Both the position numbers and the translations under genes were made by a program. The notes below the pieces were generated by a model. That model was not told where the DNA came from. It made no database searches and was given only the letters and a program-made list of their open reading frames with translations. A stretch of 64,000 bases of DNA from Pascua guehoae (lineage: Eukaryota > Basidiomycota > Tremellomycetes > Trichosporonales > Trichosporonaceae). Of this stretch, positions 35,184-48,302 are shown one piece after another (position 1 is the stretch's first letter; each line of letters starts with the position of its first letter). Where the stretch lies: the NCBI GenBank assembly GCA_001600415.1, contig BCJX01000006.1:831971-895970 (forward strand), read 5' to 3'.

Positions 35184-36616
35184 TTAGGCGCCGAGGGCGG
35201 GGAAGGCCTTCTCGTCGTTGACCTCGACAGCGGTCTGGCGGGCGGGGCGGGCGCCACCGCGGGCAGCACCACCACGGGGAGCACCCGAGCCACGGGCACC
35301 GCCACGGGGGCCACCACGGCCACCACGGCCGCCGCGGCCACCCTCAGTGCGGGGCGGGCGACCGGCGGGGGTAGCAAACTGGCCGTCGACCTCGATGTAG
35401 ACCTTCTCCTTCTTGGAGTGGGCCTTCTCCTTGGGGGCAGCAGCAGAGGTCTTGGCCTAGAACGCGCAAGTTAGTAAATGCCAGCGCGAATAAGACGTGC
35501 AAACACACCTTGCCAGAGAAGAAGTCGTCGAGCTCCTCACGCTTGAAGGTCTTGCCCTCGACGTCGTCGGCAGAGACCTGGCGGGCCTCCTTCTGGGCAA
35601 GGACGCCACCGAGGGCCTTCTCGGCCTTCTCGGCAAGGTACTGGTCGAGCGTCTTCGAGTTGTCCTCGGGCTCGGCCTCCTCCTGAACAGCCTCCTCGGC
35701 GGGGGTGGCGGCGGCCTCGACGGCGTCGGTCTCGCCCTGGTTCTCGGCTGCGGGATGAGCGGCGTTCAATCACAAAGGGTTCTAAGCGTGTATATGAGAG
35801 TTGGAGGGAAGCGCTACCGCATGCGTCCAACCAAACTCTTGTCACACACAGCCTAAAAAACTCACCGCTCAGCTCAGCCTTGCCCTCCTCGTTGCCCCAG
35901 GTCTCGGTGGGAGCAGTCTTCTTGGGCTGCTCGGCACCGCCGGGGGCGGCACCACCGCGAGGTCCACGACCCTGGCCCTGGCCCTTGGGGCCACGGGCAC
36001 CAGCGGCGCCGGGAGCACGCGAGCGGGGGCCGGTGTGCGAGCGGTCCTCGCGGGGACCCTTGGTGTGGGCGTCGCGGCCCTGGTGCTGCCTCTTGGGGGG
36101 AGCTGGGTGTTAGTCTCGGACGCGGGAAGAAAAAAGAGTACAGTAGAATAAAGACCCAAAGAATGGGAGGACCAACTGCGGGAAAGACGACAAATTCCCG
36201 CCGCATTCCAACAACCACATGCCAGACGGGCATTCTTTCGAGCCTCCCACACTGTTTCACCGCGGCATACTACTCACCAACACGCTCGCCGTCAAAGCCC
36301 GCGTCACCCTCGGTAACGGGACGCTCCTCACGGTAGACGTTGCGGGGGCCACCACGGGGAGGGTAGCGAGCACCGCGGCCGCCCTTGGGGGCGGCGCCGG
36401 GGACGACCTTGGGCTGCTGCGAGGCGGGGGCCGGGGCGGCAGCGGCCTTGGGGGCGGGCGCAGGAGCGCGCTCCTCGCCGTCGTCTGCGGGGATTAGTGG
36501 GACCGTGACGGGGGACGCAGAGACCCGTTGTAGGGGTCTTTTGGGCGGGAAAAAGGGGCAGAATGGGGATACACACCACCGAGGAGCTCGAAAGGGTTCT
36601 TGGAGACCACGGACAT
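35184..36616 (-). CDS. STM1: Stm1/SERBP1 (HABP4-family) ribosome-associated protein
   Basis: Hibernation-type factor that occupies the mRNA channel of idle 80S ribosomes and also binds RNA. Five exons, 36616-36577, 36484-36278, 36102-35866, 35747-35509 and 35456-35184, join in frame to 331 residues. The diagnostic N-terminus MSVVSKNPFELLGDDGEER resembles Stm1 (NPFDLLGND). Next come Arg-Gly/Pro-rich segments (RYPPRGGPRNVYREERPV), the HABP4 core (ENQGETD, then KTLDQYLAEKAEKALGGV, KTFKREELDDFFSGK), and an RGG-box C-terminus ending in EVNDEKAFPALGA. The unusually even placement of short exons is consistent with a highly expressed ribosomal-type gene. A pyrimidine-rich promoter with an A19 tract lies just upstream (36809-36828). 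Confidence 0.93.
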
Positions 36617-39600
36617 GGTGGTCGACTCCTCTGTCTGGAGCTGGAGGGGCACACGCGGGCGGGAAAAAAAGACGGTACGGGGTGGTACGAGCGGGCGAGC
36701 GTGTGTCGGCGAGCACGAGTGGGTCGAGACGAGGCGAAGACGCAAAGACGAGGTCAAGAAGCGGTCTATGTCAGCAACTAAAAAAAAAAGCAGAGGGTTG
36801 GGAGGGGTAAAAAAAAAAAAAAAAAAAGTAAAAAAAAGTCGGCGACGGCGTGGGCCATGCACACCCATGCGATCACGGGGCACGCTGCGCGCGGCGTGCG
36901 CACGACTGTCGGCGCGGGGGTGGGTGCGGCGTCGGCTGCGTACCTTTGTCTGTACGCTCGGAGCGTTGAGAGGTTGTAGATATGGTGGGTCTAGGTAGAC
37001 GACGAGGAGAATGAGAGCACCTCGAAGCATCCAACCCACATAGTCCTGGCACCTCGCAGGCGGCTCGCAGCCTGGCAGCCTGGCACGGGGGGGGGGCGGG
37101 AGCAGCCAGGCCAGGCCAGGCCAGACTGGCAGGCAGCCAGATGCAGCCAGGTGCAGCCAGCCTGGCACCCAGGCAGGTGCATGGGTCAGCCTGGCAGGCA
37201 GGCCTGCAGACTGGCAGGCATGCCTTGCCAGCCAGGCCGCACACCCAGAGCCTACCTGGCGCTCCCTCGTCCACTGTAGGCTGCCGTCCCAGCCTGGGTG
37301 TCGGTGGGGGGTCGGGTGCGGTGCAGTTTGCCTGCTGGGTGAAGGCGGCATTTGGTTGGCGGCGCGTAACCCCGGTTGTGGCACTCTCCCCCCCCCCGAG
37401 TCGACGAGCCATGTTCGAGCCAAATATTTTTAGCGCCACAGGTGGCGCATGGCGTTTGGCCCATGCTCAGATGGACGTTTGCGGCTGCCCGAGTACGACG
37501 CACCTGCCTGCTGTGTGCTGCTACAACTCTCAGAGTGACATTTGCTTGCCGGTGTGCATAGAGCATACCGCCGGTATGACCAATAGCATGGGCCGACGAT
37601 TGCCACTCTGGTTCACATGCACAGCGTGCACAGCATCGACCCGTTGTTGTTCTGTGGGCAGATCTCTGGGTTTCATCGGTCATTATGACGTAACAGAGGG
37701 GGGCAATGCCGATTTGCTTCCGCTCCCCGATGACTCGGGTGTGGCACTTTGGCGGCCCAGAATCGTTTTCCATGACTGAATACATGACTGCAGTCGGATC
37801 GTCGGATCGACACGCGCTGGCCTTTCCTCTCAAGGCCGGTGCTGGGGATGCACACGAGGGGTCGGGGACATCAACAGATCCTTGGACGCGGGTGGCATGG
37901 GAAAGTGGATGGGAACATGCAGCAGGCTGGATGTATCCTGCACGGCGTCTTGGCACGTCAAGCCGGCAAAGTCGTGAGACAGTGCGGTGGAGATGGGGTT
38001 GCGCAAGAGTGGGCGTTTGAACCGATGGTGTGTAGCAAGGTGGCGATGTACTATAGTACAAGACCAAGTTGTGAGGAAACAAGGATGGCACGATGTCTGT
38101 AAGACTCAGGCTCCTATGCTGTAGTTGAATGAGAGGTACTGTTATTGTCCATCGATGCAGCTGCAAGGCTGAAGTACAGGAGCTATATAGACAGAATGGT
38201 GATGAGACGTGCACATGACGTGCACATGAAAGGAGCACATGACCGAGGTGATAATCATTGCGAGTGCATGTCAAGGAGTCCTGATGAGATCAGGATGCCA
38301 TGCTGTACGTGAGACAAGTTGTACATTCGCCGACGGTATCGACAAGTGTCAGTGCTCCCTGGTGGAAAGGGTTCTACATCAGGCCCATTGTCGAACGTGC
38401 ACGAGACAATGACATATCACCAGGGTTCGGCTACCAAACATGCTGGTACAGGTGCGACTGGAAAGTATTGAGACTGCTGCCGCGTTGAGCTCGCTCACAC
38501 GCATGGAGGGTCTCGTCCAGGAAGTGCCATCTCATACCCCTGGGTGGATGCTCTAGTCCTACCATATCGCCTGATGCATGGCTTCTTACTGGTACCATCG
38601 GATTGATGTGGAGAGTATCCATGCTAAACATCGCGTGCGGCCGAGCTCCAGGTGGCAGTCTCAAGATTTCCGGTCGCGCCTGTACTAGCATGTGGCAGTG
38701 GAGCGAGCATGACAGCGCCGCTCTCGAGCCTCACTGCGGTAGTCTCACAGCTTTCTGTCAATGCCAAGTGGCTCGTGTGTGATACGTCTTGGTTTCCACC
38801 CCCAGGTCCATGGAGGATTGTCACTCTCTGGCGAACTCTCGCGGGGCACGTCTGAGAGTGGGTGTCGGCCAAATGCACCGCTTCTTTGAGATCTGGATAT
38901 CGACGGGCGCCGGTGGGAAAGTTAATTTCTCATCGCCACTTTGATTCGGAGGCGTGTGACTCTCCCATGTGTTTGGACGGGTACGCCATGTCTACTCGAG
39001 GGTGTGTCTCAAGGTCGTGTGACTGCCATATCCCGATTGGAATCCAATCTGGATGCGGCAGTTGGTGCACTCGCCATGTACTTACATGACCGAACCCACA
39101 AATTTAGGGACATACTTGTTGCTTGGGAACGTGGCTGAGCGTGTACCTTTACATGTTCATGAAGCGACTCCGCCGGGTTCTTTCCCTCTGGACGGTATTC
39201 AGGATGCCTTTGGGTAAATGCACGTCGCGGTTCTTTGTGGTGCTATATACTGTACCTTAACAAGCTGATCAGATTCACCCAAAAAATGTCCATGCCCGAC
39301 TTCACCTGTGCCAGAGCAAAGTGGCGGTCTCACGGCCTTTGCGAACACACCTGAACTAGGCTTATCGTCCCTCTGCATTATCCACCGGACGTGTTTCTAA
39401 ACACTTGCTCCACATTTGAATCTGGTGTGATAGATTCTCACCAACCACTCAACACCAAATGAAGACACTGACGCTGGTGGGGTTGCCAGCTGGCCATCGG
39501 ATGTCAATCGTAGATATGTGAGTCCCCACCTACTTATTCTAACATGATTGAAAACGTCTGCGGGCGCCGCAAAGCATTCCAGCACTTTTGCCCCAACGTG

Positions 39601-39731
39601 GCCTCCATGTCGCTGCCGCCTTGAGACCTACCAACGTCTCCTCCCTTGACCGCACATCAAATGAGCTAACCCGCTGGTATGAATCAATTATCCAATTGCA
39701 TGCTCATCAGGCTACCGAATGTCTATGGAAT
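36617..39731. other. Large intergenic region
   Basis: Includes the STM1 promoter with homopolymer A runs (36780-36837), a CCAGGCCAGG/GGCAGGCAGCC-rich irregular minisatellite at about 37050-37240, and then 2.5 kb of unremarkable DNA. A 340-codon minus-strand frame (37252-38274) has no domain, a scrambled composition and no supporting signals, so I do not call it a gene. Confidence 0.5.
37050..37240. repeat. CAGG/CCAGGC-rich irregular minisatellite
   Basis: Repeated GCCAGGC, GGCAGGCAGCC and TGCAGCCAGG words in irregular order over about 190 bp. A similar but weaker pattern occurs at 34100-34340. Confidence 0.65.
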
Positions 39732-41366
39732 TTAAGGAGAGAGCTGGCTGATCACGTCGGCGATGGACGGCGGGGGGTTGCATGCGAGCGCCGCGAAACC
39801 GACAGCCGGAGGCTCGACCCTATAGCTAGTGAGGACGTTTTTCAGAAAGACGTCGCCGACGAGGAACCCGGCGTCTCCGTAGGTTGTCGAGTCGCCAAAG
39901 ATGCCTGCCTCGCAGTAGTGAACTCCCTGACGGGTATAAATGTCGCCGTCCCAGAGGTCCCACGCCGAGATGTTGTAGGACTGGCCACCCAAGTTGAACG
40001 CGATCTGGGGGTCCGAGTCACAGGGGAACAGGTAGGCAATCTGGTTGCCGGGGGTGCCAGGGGACAGAACGGCGCCGGGCACATTGGCGAAGATGTCCTG
40101 GACGACGGCGGTGGGGGCGTAGATCATAGTCGTGCCCGAGTCCATGACGGCGCCGGGGAGGGGCCCGGCCGACACAGTCTTGCCACCAACCGTGAGCGAG
40201 TCGAGAGGGACGACCCAGTGACCACGGCTCTCGGGGTGGGTGAGGGGCACGTAGTTGACGTCGCCCTGGATGAGGGTCTGGTCGACACCACTGCGAGGTT
40301 AGTCTGACAAGTGATGACGACGACTCACTTGATGGTCAGGCTGCCGCCATACGTTGAGTCCGAGGGGAGCGAGCTGCCGTTCTTGAACGCATGGAACGCC
40401 TCGACAGTCTGTGCAACCGTGGCGCGACCGAGGTAGAGCGAAAACTCGGAGACGCCGGCCGCGAGCCACCACGGAGTCGTGTGATCGGGCGACGCGCGTT
40501 CAAACGAAAAGCCGATGAGGCCAGAGACCGTCGTGCCCTTCATGTCGAGATTGCCATGCACAGAGTTGGCCAGGCCTGGTGTGAGCTCATTGTGGGGGAC
40601 TGGGGAGCTCACCGAACGCAACGTTCTCGGATGAAGTGCCTCCGACGGTGACCTTGTCAGAGGCGTACTTGCCGACTGCCGACGAGCCATCGAGGTAGGA
40701 CATGGTGAACGCCTTGTCGCCGCCCAAGAAGGTCGACGAGTTGGAAGACTGGAAGCCTGCCCCACCTTGGAAGCCATCTGCACCAGCGGCGGCGGTCCAC
40801 AGAAGACCCGAACCAGTGTCGAGGATGAGCTCGAGGGTCTGTTCAGGGGTGCTGTTTTGTTAGACCTGGGCGGAGAAACAGGAGGGAACCAGTGGGTAGA
40901 GGTAGGGATGAGTGGAATGAGTGGAATGAGAGGGATGAGGAAGTGGGGGAAAGGAAGAATGAGTGGGAGTGAGGGGGAAGGAGCGCGAGAACGGTGTGGG
41001 AGGAAGGAAGCGGGAGGAAGGAGAATGTGGGAGGAAGGAAGCTCACCCAAACGAGACGGGCACGGTATACATCGTATCGCGCCCCCACTCGGTGAGGGGG
41101 GCGTCGGCGCGCTTGCGGAGCGCGAGCTTTGCATTGAGGAGCGACGTTGCCTCGGGGTTAAGGAGCGACTTGTACTTGAAGAGGCGCTTGAAGTCGAGGT
41201 CCTCGAGCCAGCTGGCAAAGCTCTGCTGGTCGGACGGGCCCGGGTTGGCGAGGTAGTGGACAAGGCTAATGGTCTTGGGGTCCTGCGACGGCGCGGTGTC
41301 GACGGGCGCTGCGGACGCGAGGTTGATACCCGCAAAGGCCGCGAGGGCGGCCGTGGCGACCAACAT
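39732..41366 (-). CDS. Secreted pepsin-like aspartic protease
   Basis: A1-family endopeptidase. Four exons, 41366-41047, 40851-40613, 40575-40329 and 40290-39732, join in frame to 454 residues. A signal peptide is clear (MLVATAALAAFAGINLASA, cleavage before APVD). A propeptide of about 70 residues ends at LALRKRADA, where KR is a Kex2-type site. The catalytic motifs are DTGSG (first Asp) and DSGTT (second Asp), about 210 residues apart. A conserved Cys pair (FPCDSD and HYCEAG) lies in the C-terminal lobe, and several N-x-S/T sites are present. No GPI-like hydrophobic tail is seen, so the enzyme is likely secreted. A TATATATA box lies about 200 bp upstream of the ATG (41568-41576). Confidence 0.95.
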
Positions 41367-44300
41367 GTTGTTTCCGTGTCGAGAGAGGGAGGTGGGAGGA
41401 GTAGGGGTAGTAGGGAAGACGAGGTGAGGAGAGAAGGGGAGCGGGGGTTGGGGGCGGGGGTTAGGCGGCGGGGGGAAGGATAAGGATGAGGGAGATGGAC
41501 AGGGAAGAATGTCGGAGGAAGAGGTGAAAGAGAGAGAACAAGGTTGAGTTGTAGGCCTTGATATATATATTGACAGTCTAGTTAATCTCTGGTCCGTCCA
41601 ACCTTCCCTTGGGACAATGTGAGCTGTGAGGAGAGCAGAATAGTACCTTGTGCCCCATAGTGCCGCATGTGACACACCAGGGCGCGTCTGAGATTATCCG
41701 CTAATCAATCCATCCCATCCATATCGGGGCACAATGCGGTGCAGTGGGGGTGCAGTGCAGTGCTTGCGTGTGACGGCGACGGCGCGTTTCCGGGGTTCCG
41801 AAGGGATCGTTTGGACGCTAATCGTCTGGTGGCGCCGCATCGTGTTCGCTTGCCCATGTCCCATGTAAGCGTGGGGGGCGCAGTCGGGCAGGTCGCGCAC
41901 GCGTCGGTGCCAAGCCTAGCAGTGGGGCAGTGTGTTGCAAGCGAAACGCGGGCGCGCTATCCCAGTTTGGCATGATTTGGTAGCTTTGCGACAACGGTGG
42001 TCCCATGGTCCCATGGTGATGGAGTGTTTAAAGTGATCGTTCTAGCGCGACATGAGAGCGTGTCGGGTGGTAACCCAGTGCACGAGTGGAGGAGAGGAGA
42101 GGGGACTACTCGTCCACTGTGCGCCCCGCTCGGAAGCGTGCATGAGACAAGGGGACTTGGACTTGCTGTGCTGTACCTTGTGCACGTCCTTGTGCCTGAT
42201 CTTTAGCGACAATGTTGCTGTGTGGATGGACAGGGTGGTTGTAGGGTGCTAGGCTAGCTTCGCAAAAGCCCTATGCGACTAGGTACAGTCGACTGCAAGC
42301 GAGTACGCAGACACACACTCGTCGTCACAGCTACACAGGCTACTCAACTACACGAGATCGGCCGGTATCGGCCCTTTACATTCCCAACACTGACGTTTTG
42401 TTGACAACCACACGTCTGGTGCATCTGGTGGCTGGTGGTCAGGGTATACGAGGACAAACGGAGCGTCCCTCCCAACAGGGTCAGCCTTTCGACGCGACAA
42501 AGCTATTGTCGACCTGCCTGCATAATCACTCGCTGGCGGCCGTTGGGGGCCTTGTGGGGAAGCGACAGGCACAGCGTGCTCGTGCTCAAGCTCGTGCACA
42601 TGCTCGGACTGGCGCATGTCTCAGTTGTATATTAAAACTTGTTTCCAGGGGCTGAACGCGTGCACAAGGCCAGGACGCGGTGACAAATGACGCCACCTGG
42701 AACCACTTCATTACCACTAGCGCGCTTGCCCGCCACTAGCCTGTAGACTGCTGGAGTACTGTAGACGCAGTGTCGCCAGCTGGCCCACATGCATATCAAG
42801 CTGGTGAATTGAAGCGTCTGTCCCTTGGGCGGCCTGCCAGTTGCCAGGTTGTTCCATGTTCCAACTTATTTCGTCTGTACAAAGCAACGGCCCTGATCGG
42901 ACCAAGCTTGGCATCGACGCGTGGATATCCACGCGTCATGCTGTCACCCGGATGTCGCGCTCGATTGTACCAAACCGGGCATGCCGGCACGACCGGCAGG
43001 CCCCAAATCCAACTAGTCGCTGTGGGTTGCTATTCTCAATGTCGCCAGAACGAGCACCGCATGCTTTTGTCTTTTGGCACCGTCTAGTAGGCTCAACCCC
43101 TTGCTATTATTTAAAGCTAGAACTTTGCAGCACATGGTAACAGCAACAGTGTTTGATTCCTCTCTGTAATAGCGTCATTCCACCTTGCTTTCCATGCAGG
43201 CCGAAAGCTATGGCAGTTACCACCGAGAGGACAACTCTGATTCTTGGGTTCACAGGTGCGTCCGGGCGCTCTACCGACCAAACACGACGCGGTGGTAACT
43301 ATCAGCAAAGGATACGCCTGTTATCAGCCTTTTTCTTGAACACGCCGTATCCCCAGGTTGTCGGTAGTACATGGCATGACAAGCGACCACACTGATGTTC
43401 CCTACTTGTTGTACCGTGCCTTTCTTGCGTGTGCGTGCACCCAAGCTCAATGCGACAGTCTCGCGACCTTCACGATACACTTGGATCACGGACGTGCCAA
43501 TGAGTTTCCTCTCTGTAATAACATCATGTCACCCTGCTCTCCACGCCAAAAGGTAAGCTTACCGCCGAGGGGACAACACCGATTCCTAGGTTTTATCCCA
43601 GACTTGCCTAGAAAGCGGGTGGAAGGCGATACGCTCCAGCCAAAGCACCCGAGGCAGTGATGGCAACAGAAAGCGTGCTCTGGGACCGCATGGTGCAGCA
43701 CAAAACCACATGTGCTCTTAGCCCTCCCCCTAGACCACCTAACTCGGCGAATACAACTGTAGCGTCAAGCCGTGCTATGCACACACTCAAACAGAGCCCA
43801 GAGGCCAGAATGCGGTGGGAAATGGGGGCCTGAGCAAGAGCCTGCGACGATTCCGCACTCCTGGCCATTCTCGACGTTGGTCACTGCGCCAACCTCCCGC
43901 ACGAGGGACCACACATGATACCGAGGGGCGAGCATGGGACATGGGGCCGTGCTGTCGTGCTCCGGCTGGTGCTGGCACGGATCAGAGTTGTGCATGTGTC
44001 AACATATGGTTGTCGACTATTTCCATGGTGCCTGGATCTCCATACCAAAAGCAGTCGCGCTCTAGGAACCCGGTGACCATGCTGCCGTCATCTTATCCCA
44101 CCGCATTCTGCTGTTGAGGTGAGTTGGTTTACCCGACTGCCACGAAGTAGAGAGCTGGGATCAACGGTGCGTCATCTCCCGGCGCGACTAGCCTCGGAGT
44201 TTGGAAACTACATTGGCGGCGACGACCTCGACTCGGACGAGTGGGACGTCGACGTGGATGTGGACGTGCATGCTGCGCCGGCGGCGGCCGAGTGCGGGCC

Positions 44301-44603
44301 GAGCGCGTGTGCGCCCTTCGAGGGGTATGAGGACGAGGAGAGGACACGGGCATGGAGATGACGTTGCATGGGGTTGATGGTGAGTAGGTGTGTTGTGATG
44401 AGGTATGGGCCCATGTCATGACAATGGCCAGCTCGACGCTGGTCGACTCCCGCCCTTGCCAGTGACGACGAACATTGAACGCAGTGGTGCATGATGTATC
44501 TATGGCATGTGCATGCGCATCTTCCCTCGACTCGCCTCGCCCCCAAACACCGGGTATACAGCTAGTAAATTGTAGAAATGAAAAGGCAAAAAAGTAGGTC
44601 ACC
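41367..44603. other. Large intergenic region
   Basis: Contains the protease promoter (C/T-rich leader, TATA at 41568-41576 on the minus strand) and about 3 kb without a supported gene. One pair of diverged direct repeats lies at 43158-43256 and 43504-43594. Confidence 0.5.
43158..43594 (+). repeat. Diverged direct repeat pair (about 92 bp each)
   Basis: Segment 43158-43256 recurs at 43504-43594 with the same order of words: TCCTCTCTGTAATA, then TCACC/TCCACCTTGC-TCTCCA, then ACCGCCGAGGGGACAAC/ACCACCGAGAGGACAAC, then GATTC-T-GG. The pair resembles a duplicated fragment of something once coding, but neither copy has a usable frame. Confidence 0.65.
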
Positions 44604-47600
44604 TTACATGGCGTGGGGCACAAAGTCGCGCCACGAGCCAAGCTCCGAGGGCTTGAATCCCTCGCTGTAGGGAATTGGGTTGCTGTGGTGGAACTTCTTA
44701 AGCAGTGTCTCGGTGAAGAGGACTGCGAGCTTGGGGTTGTTGATGAGGGGGATACCAAAGTCGACGGCGGCACGGCGCGAGGCATAGTCCTCGTCGAGGG
44801 TGGTGGCGGCACGCGAGCGGGCCATGTTGATGACGGTCTGGATCTCGTGCTCTTCGAGAATCTCACGGAGCTTCTTCTTGTCCTTGACGGGGACGAGAAT
44901 CTTCTTGATGGCGAGATATGGCTGCTCGTTGATGTGAGCCTCGACCTTGGGGTCGTACGTGTAGAGCGAAAAGCCGAGGTTGATGAGGTTCTTGGCGACC
45001 TCGATCATTTCGGGGCGCGAGACGTCACCGCCGAGGAGGATACCCGAGTTTGCCTTGGGGAGCTTCATGCCGTTGACCGAGAGGAGAGCGGCCCAGTAGG
45101 CGTCGTGAATGTCCTTGCCAAACGAGGCGACCTCACCGGTCGAGGCCATCTCGACACCGAGGAAGGGGTCGGCACCGGGCAGACGGGTCCACGAGAACTG
45201 GGGCACCTTGATGGCGACATAGTCACGCTTCTCGGTCATGAGGTCGACGGGCTCGGGGACGTTGCAGTCCATGATGGCGGCCGACGCCGTGTCGATAAAG
45301 TTGTGGCCAAGGACCTTGGACACGAAGGGGAACGAACGCGAGGCACGGAGGTTGCACTCAATGACCTTGAGCTCGGCAGGAGCGCCCTCGGTAGGGGGCT
45401 TGCGGATAATCTGCATGTTGAAGGGGCCCGAAATGTCAAAGCCCTTGGCGACCTTTTGGGCAATGACCTTGAGGCGCTCAAGGTCACCGTAGCCAAGCGA
45501 GAAGGGGGGCAGGACAAGCGTGGCGTCACCCGAGTGGACACCGGCATTCTCGACGTGCTCCGAGACGGCGTGGACGAGAAGCTTGCCCTTGTGGGCGACG
45601 GCGTCAATGTCAATCTCCTGGGCATTGTCGATAAACTGGGTAATGACGACGGGGTGGTCGGGCGAAACGCTCGCGGCCATGCCGAGGAAGTGCTCGAGCT
45701 GCGACTCGTCCCAGACAACGTTCATGGCGGCGCCAGAAAGAACGTACGAGGGACGGATGAGGACGGGGTAGCCGACCTTGTTGGCAAAGTCCTTGGCCGA
45801 CTCGAGCGAGGCAGCCTCAGTCCAAGCGGGCTGGTCGACGTCGATCGAGTCAAGAATGGACGAGAACTTGTGGCGGTCCTCGGCAGAGTCGATCATATCC
45901 GGGTCGGTACCGAGAACGTGGACGCCCGACTTCTTGAGGCGGAGCGCAATGTTCTGGGGCAGCTGGCCGCCGACGCTAACGACGACACCCTGGGCAGCCT
46001 CGAGCTCGTAAATGTCCATGACACGCTCAAAGCCGAGCTCCTCAAAGTAGAGGCGGTCGGCCTCGTCAAAGTCGGTCGAGACCGTCTCGGGGTTGTAGTT
46101 GATCATGATGGTCTTCTTGCCCATGTCGCGGATGGCGCGCGAGCAAGTAACGGCACACCAGTCAAACTCGACCGACGAACCGATACGGTAGACACCCGAG
46201 CCAAGAACCATGGTTCCGTGCTCGTCAAACTCAACGTCGTGGGTGGTGGCGTTGTAGGTCGTGTAGAGGTAGTTTGTGTGGGCCGGGAACTCTGCGGCAA
46301 GCGTGTCGATACGCTTGACAAACGGCGTAATGTTGAGCGACTTGCGAAGGGCACGAACGTCTGCCTCAGTCTTGCCGGTCAGCTGGCTGAGGTGCAGGTC
46401 GGAGAAACCAGTCTTCTTGGCAGTGAGCAAGAGGTCCTTGTCAATGCTCTCAAAGGGCGTGTTCTGGATGCTCTTGTAGACCTGGACAATGTTCTCGAGC
46501 TTGTAGAGGAACCACTTGTCAATCTTGGTCAGCTCGTGGAGGTAGTCGATCGAGTAGTCGAGGTTGAGCATGGCGTGGGCAATGGCAAAGAGACGACGGT
46601 CATTGTTGTTGGTGAGCGCAGTGACCATGTCCTCGGGCTTCCAGTAGGCCTCAAAGCCGGCAAAGTTGGGGTCGACCTGGCGGATAGCCTTCTGGAGCGA
46701 CTCTTCAAAGGTACGGCCAATGGCCATGACCTCACCGACCGACTTCATGGCCGAGCCGACGTTGCGCTCGACGTGCTGGAACTTTGCCAAGTCCCACTTG
46801 GGGATCTTGGTGACAATGTAGTCGAGCGAGGGCTCAAAGCACGCGGTGGTCGTCTTGGTGACGGCGTTGGGGAGCTCGGGGAGCGTGTGGCCGAGGGCAA
46901 TCTTGGCCGCAGTGTAGGCAAGAGGGTAACCGGTGGCCTTGGAGGCGAGGGCCGACGAACGCGAGAGACGGGCGTTCATCTCAATGACGCGGTAGTCGCG
47001 GCTGTTGGGGTCGAGGGCGTACTGGACGTTGCACTCGCCGACGACACCGACGTGGCGCACAATCTTGATGGCGGCCGAGCGGAGCATGTGGTACTCGTCG
47101 TCGGTCAGGGTCTGGGACGGCGCCACGACAATCGAGTCACCCGTGTGGGTGCCGAGGGGGTCAAAGTTCTCCATGTTGCAGCAGATGATGGTGTTCTGGC
47201 GAGGGGGTCAGTGTGGGTTCGAGAGGTGTCGTACTGCCGGTGACTATACCGGGGTGACTCACGTCGGCGGCATCACGGACAACCTCGTACTCGACCTCCT
47301 TCCAGCCCTTGAGCGACTTTTCAATCAGGACCTGGGGCGAGAGCGAGAGCGACTTTGCGGCAAGGTTGCGGAGCTCGTCCTCGTCGTGGGCAAAGCCCGA
47401 GCCGAGACCACCGAGCGAGAAGGCCGAGCGGAGAATGATGGGGTAGCCAATCTCCTTTGCGGCGTCGAGGGCGTCCTGGATGGTCGACACGGCGGTCGAC
47501 TGGGCGGCAGGAATGTCAATCTCGTTGAGAGCCTGGACGAACAGGTCGCGGTCCTCGGAAATCTCGAGGGTACGGATCGGCGTGCCGAGAACCTGGACAC

Positions 47601-48302
47601 CGAGGCGCTCAAGCACACCCATCTGGTCGAGCTGGATACCGACGTTGAGAGCCGACTGGCCACCAAAGGTCAGGAGAATGCCGTCCGGGCGCTCCTTTTC
47701 CAGCACATAGGCGACATAGTCGGCCGTCACGGGCAAAAAGTAGATTTCGCTCGCGAGGTGGTGCGACGTCTGGATCGTGGCAATGTTGGGGTTGATGAGG
47801 ATTGTCTCAACGTTGCTCTCACGGAGCGCCTTGATGGCCTGCGAGCCTGGAAGCGTGTTAGTGTTGATGTTGCGGGCTTCTCGACTCGACACAACGTCGT
47901 CGCCTTGATCACAAGGGATTGACCATCTCGCTCCACACTTTTGACCTGGTGCCCACCACGACCCCTCGACAGCTACAACTCACCAGAGTAGTCAAACTCT
48001 CCCGCCTGGCCGATACTGAGGCCACCCGAGCCGACGACGAGCACCTTCTTGACGTCGGGCTTCTCAATCTTGGGGAGGACCTTTGCGGATATCCGGCGCG
48101 CGAGCTCCGAGGGCGAGTTGAGCGTCGGCTGTCCGTCGACGGGGGCGTACGAGCCCACCGCGGGCGCGGCGACAGCGTACCCGCGGCGGGCAGCGAGGGC
48201 CGCACGGGCGGCGGGGGCGACGCGCGACGACGACGAGAACGAGACCGCAGACGACGACGACGACGCGACGCGCGCGCGCGCAAGCGAGAGGGAGCGGAGC
48301 AT
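44604..48302 (-). CDS. CPA2: Carbamoyl-phosphate synthase, arginine-specific large chain, mitochondrial
   Basis: Large subunit of the arginine-pathway CPSase, which makes carbamoyl phosphate from bicarbonate, ATP and glutamine-derived ammonia supplied by the Cpa1 subunit. Exons 48302-47984, 47846-47263 and 47195-44604 join in frame to 1164 residues. The N-terminal 45 residues ([20 protein letters not shown], then RRGYA) form a textbook mitochondrial presequence: Arg/Ser/Ala-rich with no acidic residue. Then come [30 protein letters not shown] in the first synthetase half, [14 protein letters not shown] and [20 protein letters not shown], the second half with ATP-grasp repeat ([37 protein letters not shown]), and the allosteric C-terminal domain. 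No glutaminase, ATCase or DHOase fusion is present, so it is not the pyrimidine multienzyme. Confidence 0.97.

Noticed and set aside
37252..38274. 340-codon minus-strand ORF
   Set aside because: It is long for intergenic DNA, but Cys/His/Ser composition is scattered, there is no domain, no promoter or splice context, and part of it overlaps the CAGG minisatellite. I would need transcript evidence.
44613..47243. 876-codon plus-strand ORF
   Set aside because: It lies exactly antisense to the conserved CPA2 exon. The high GC third-position bias of CPA2 keeps the opposite strand free of stops. The composition (Val/Leu/Asp/Gly) is typical of such shadows.
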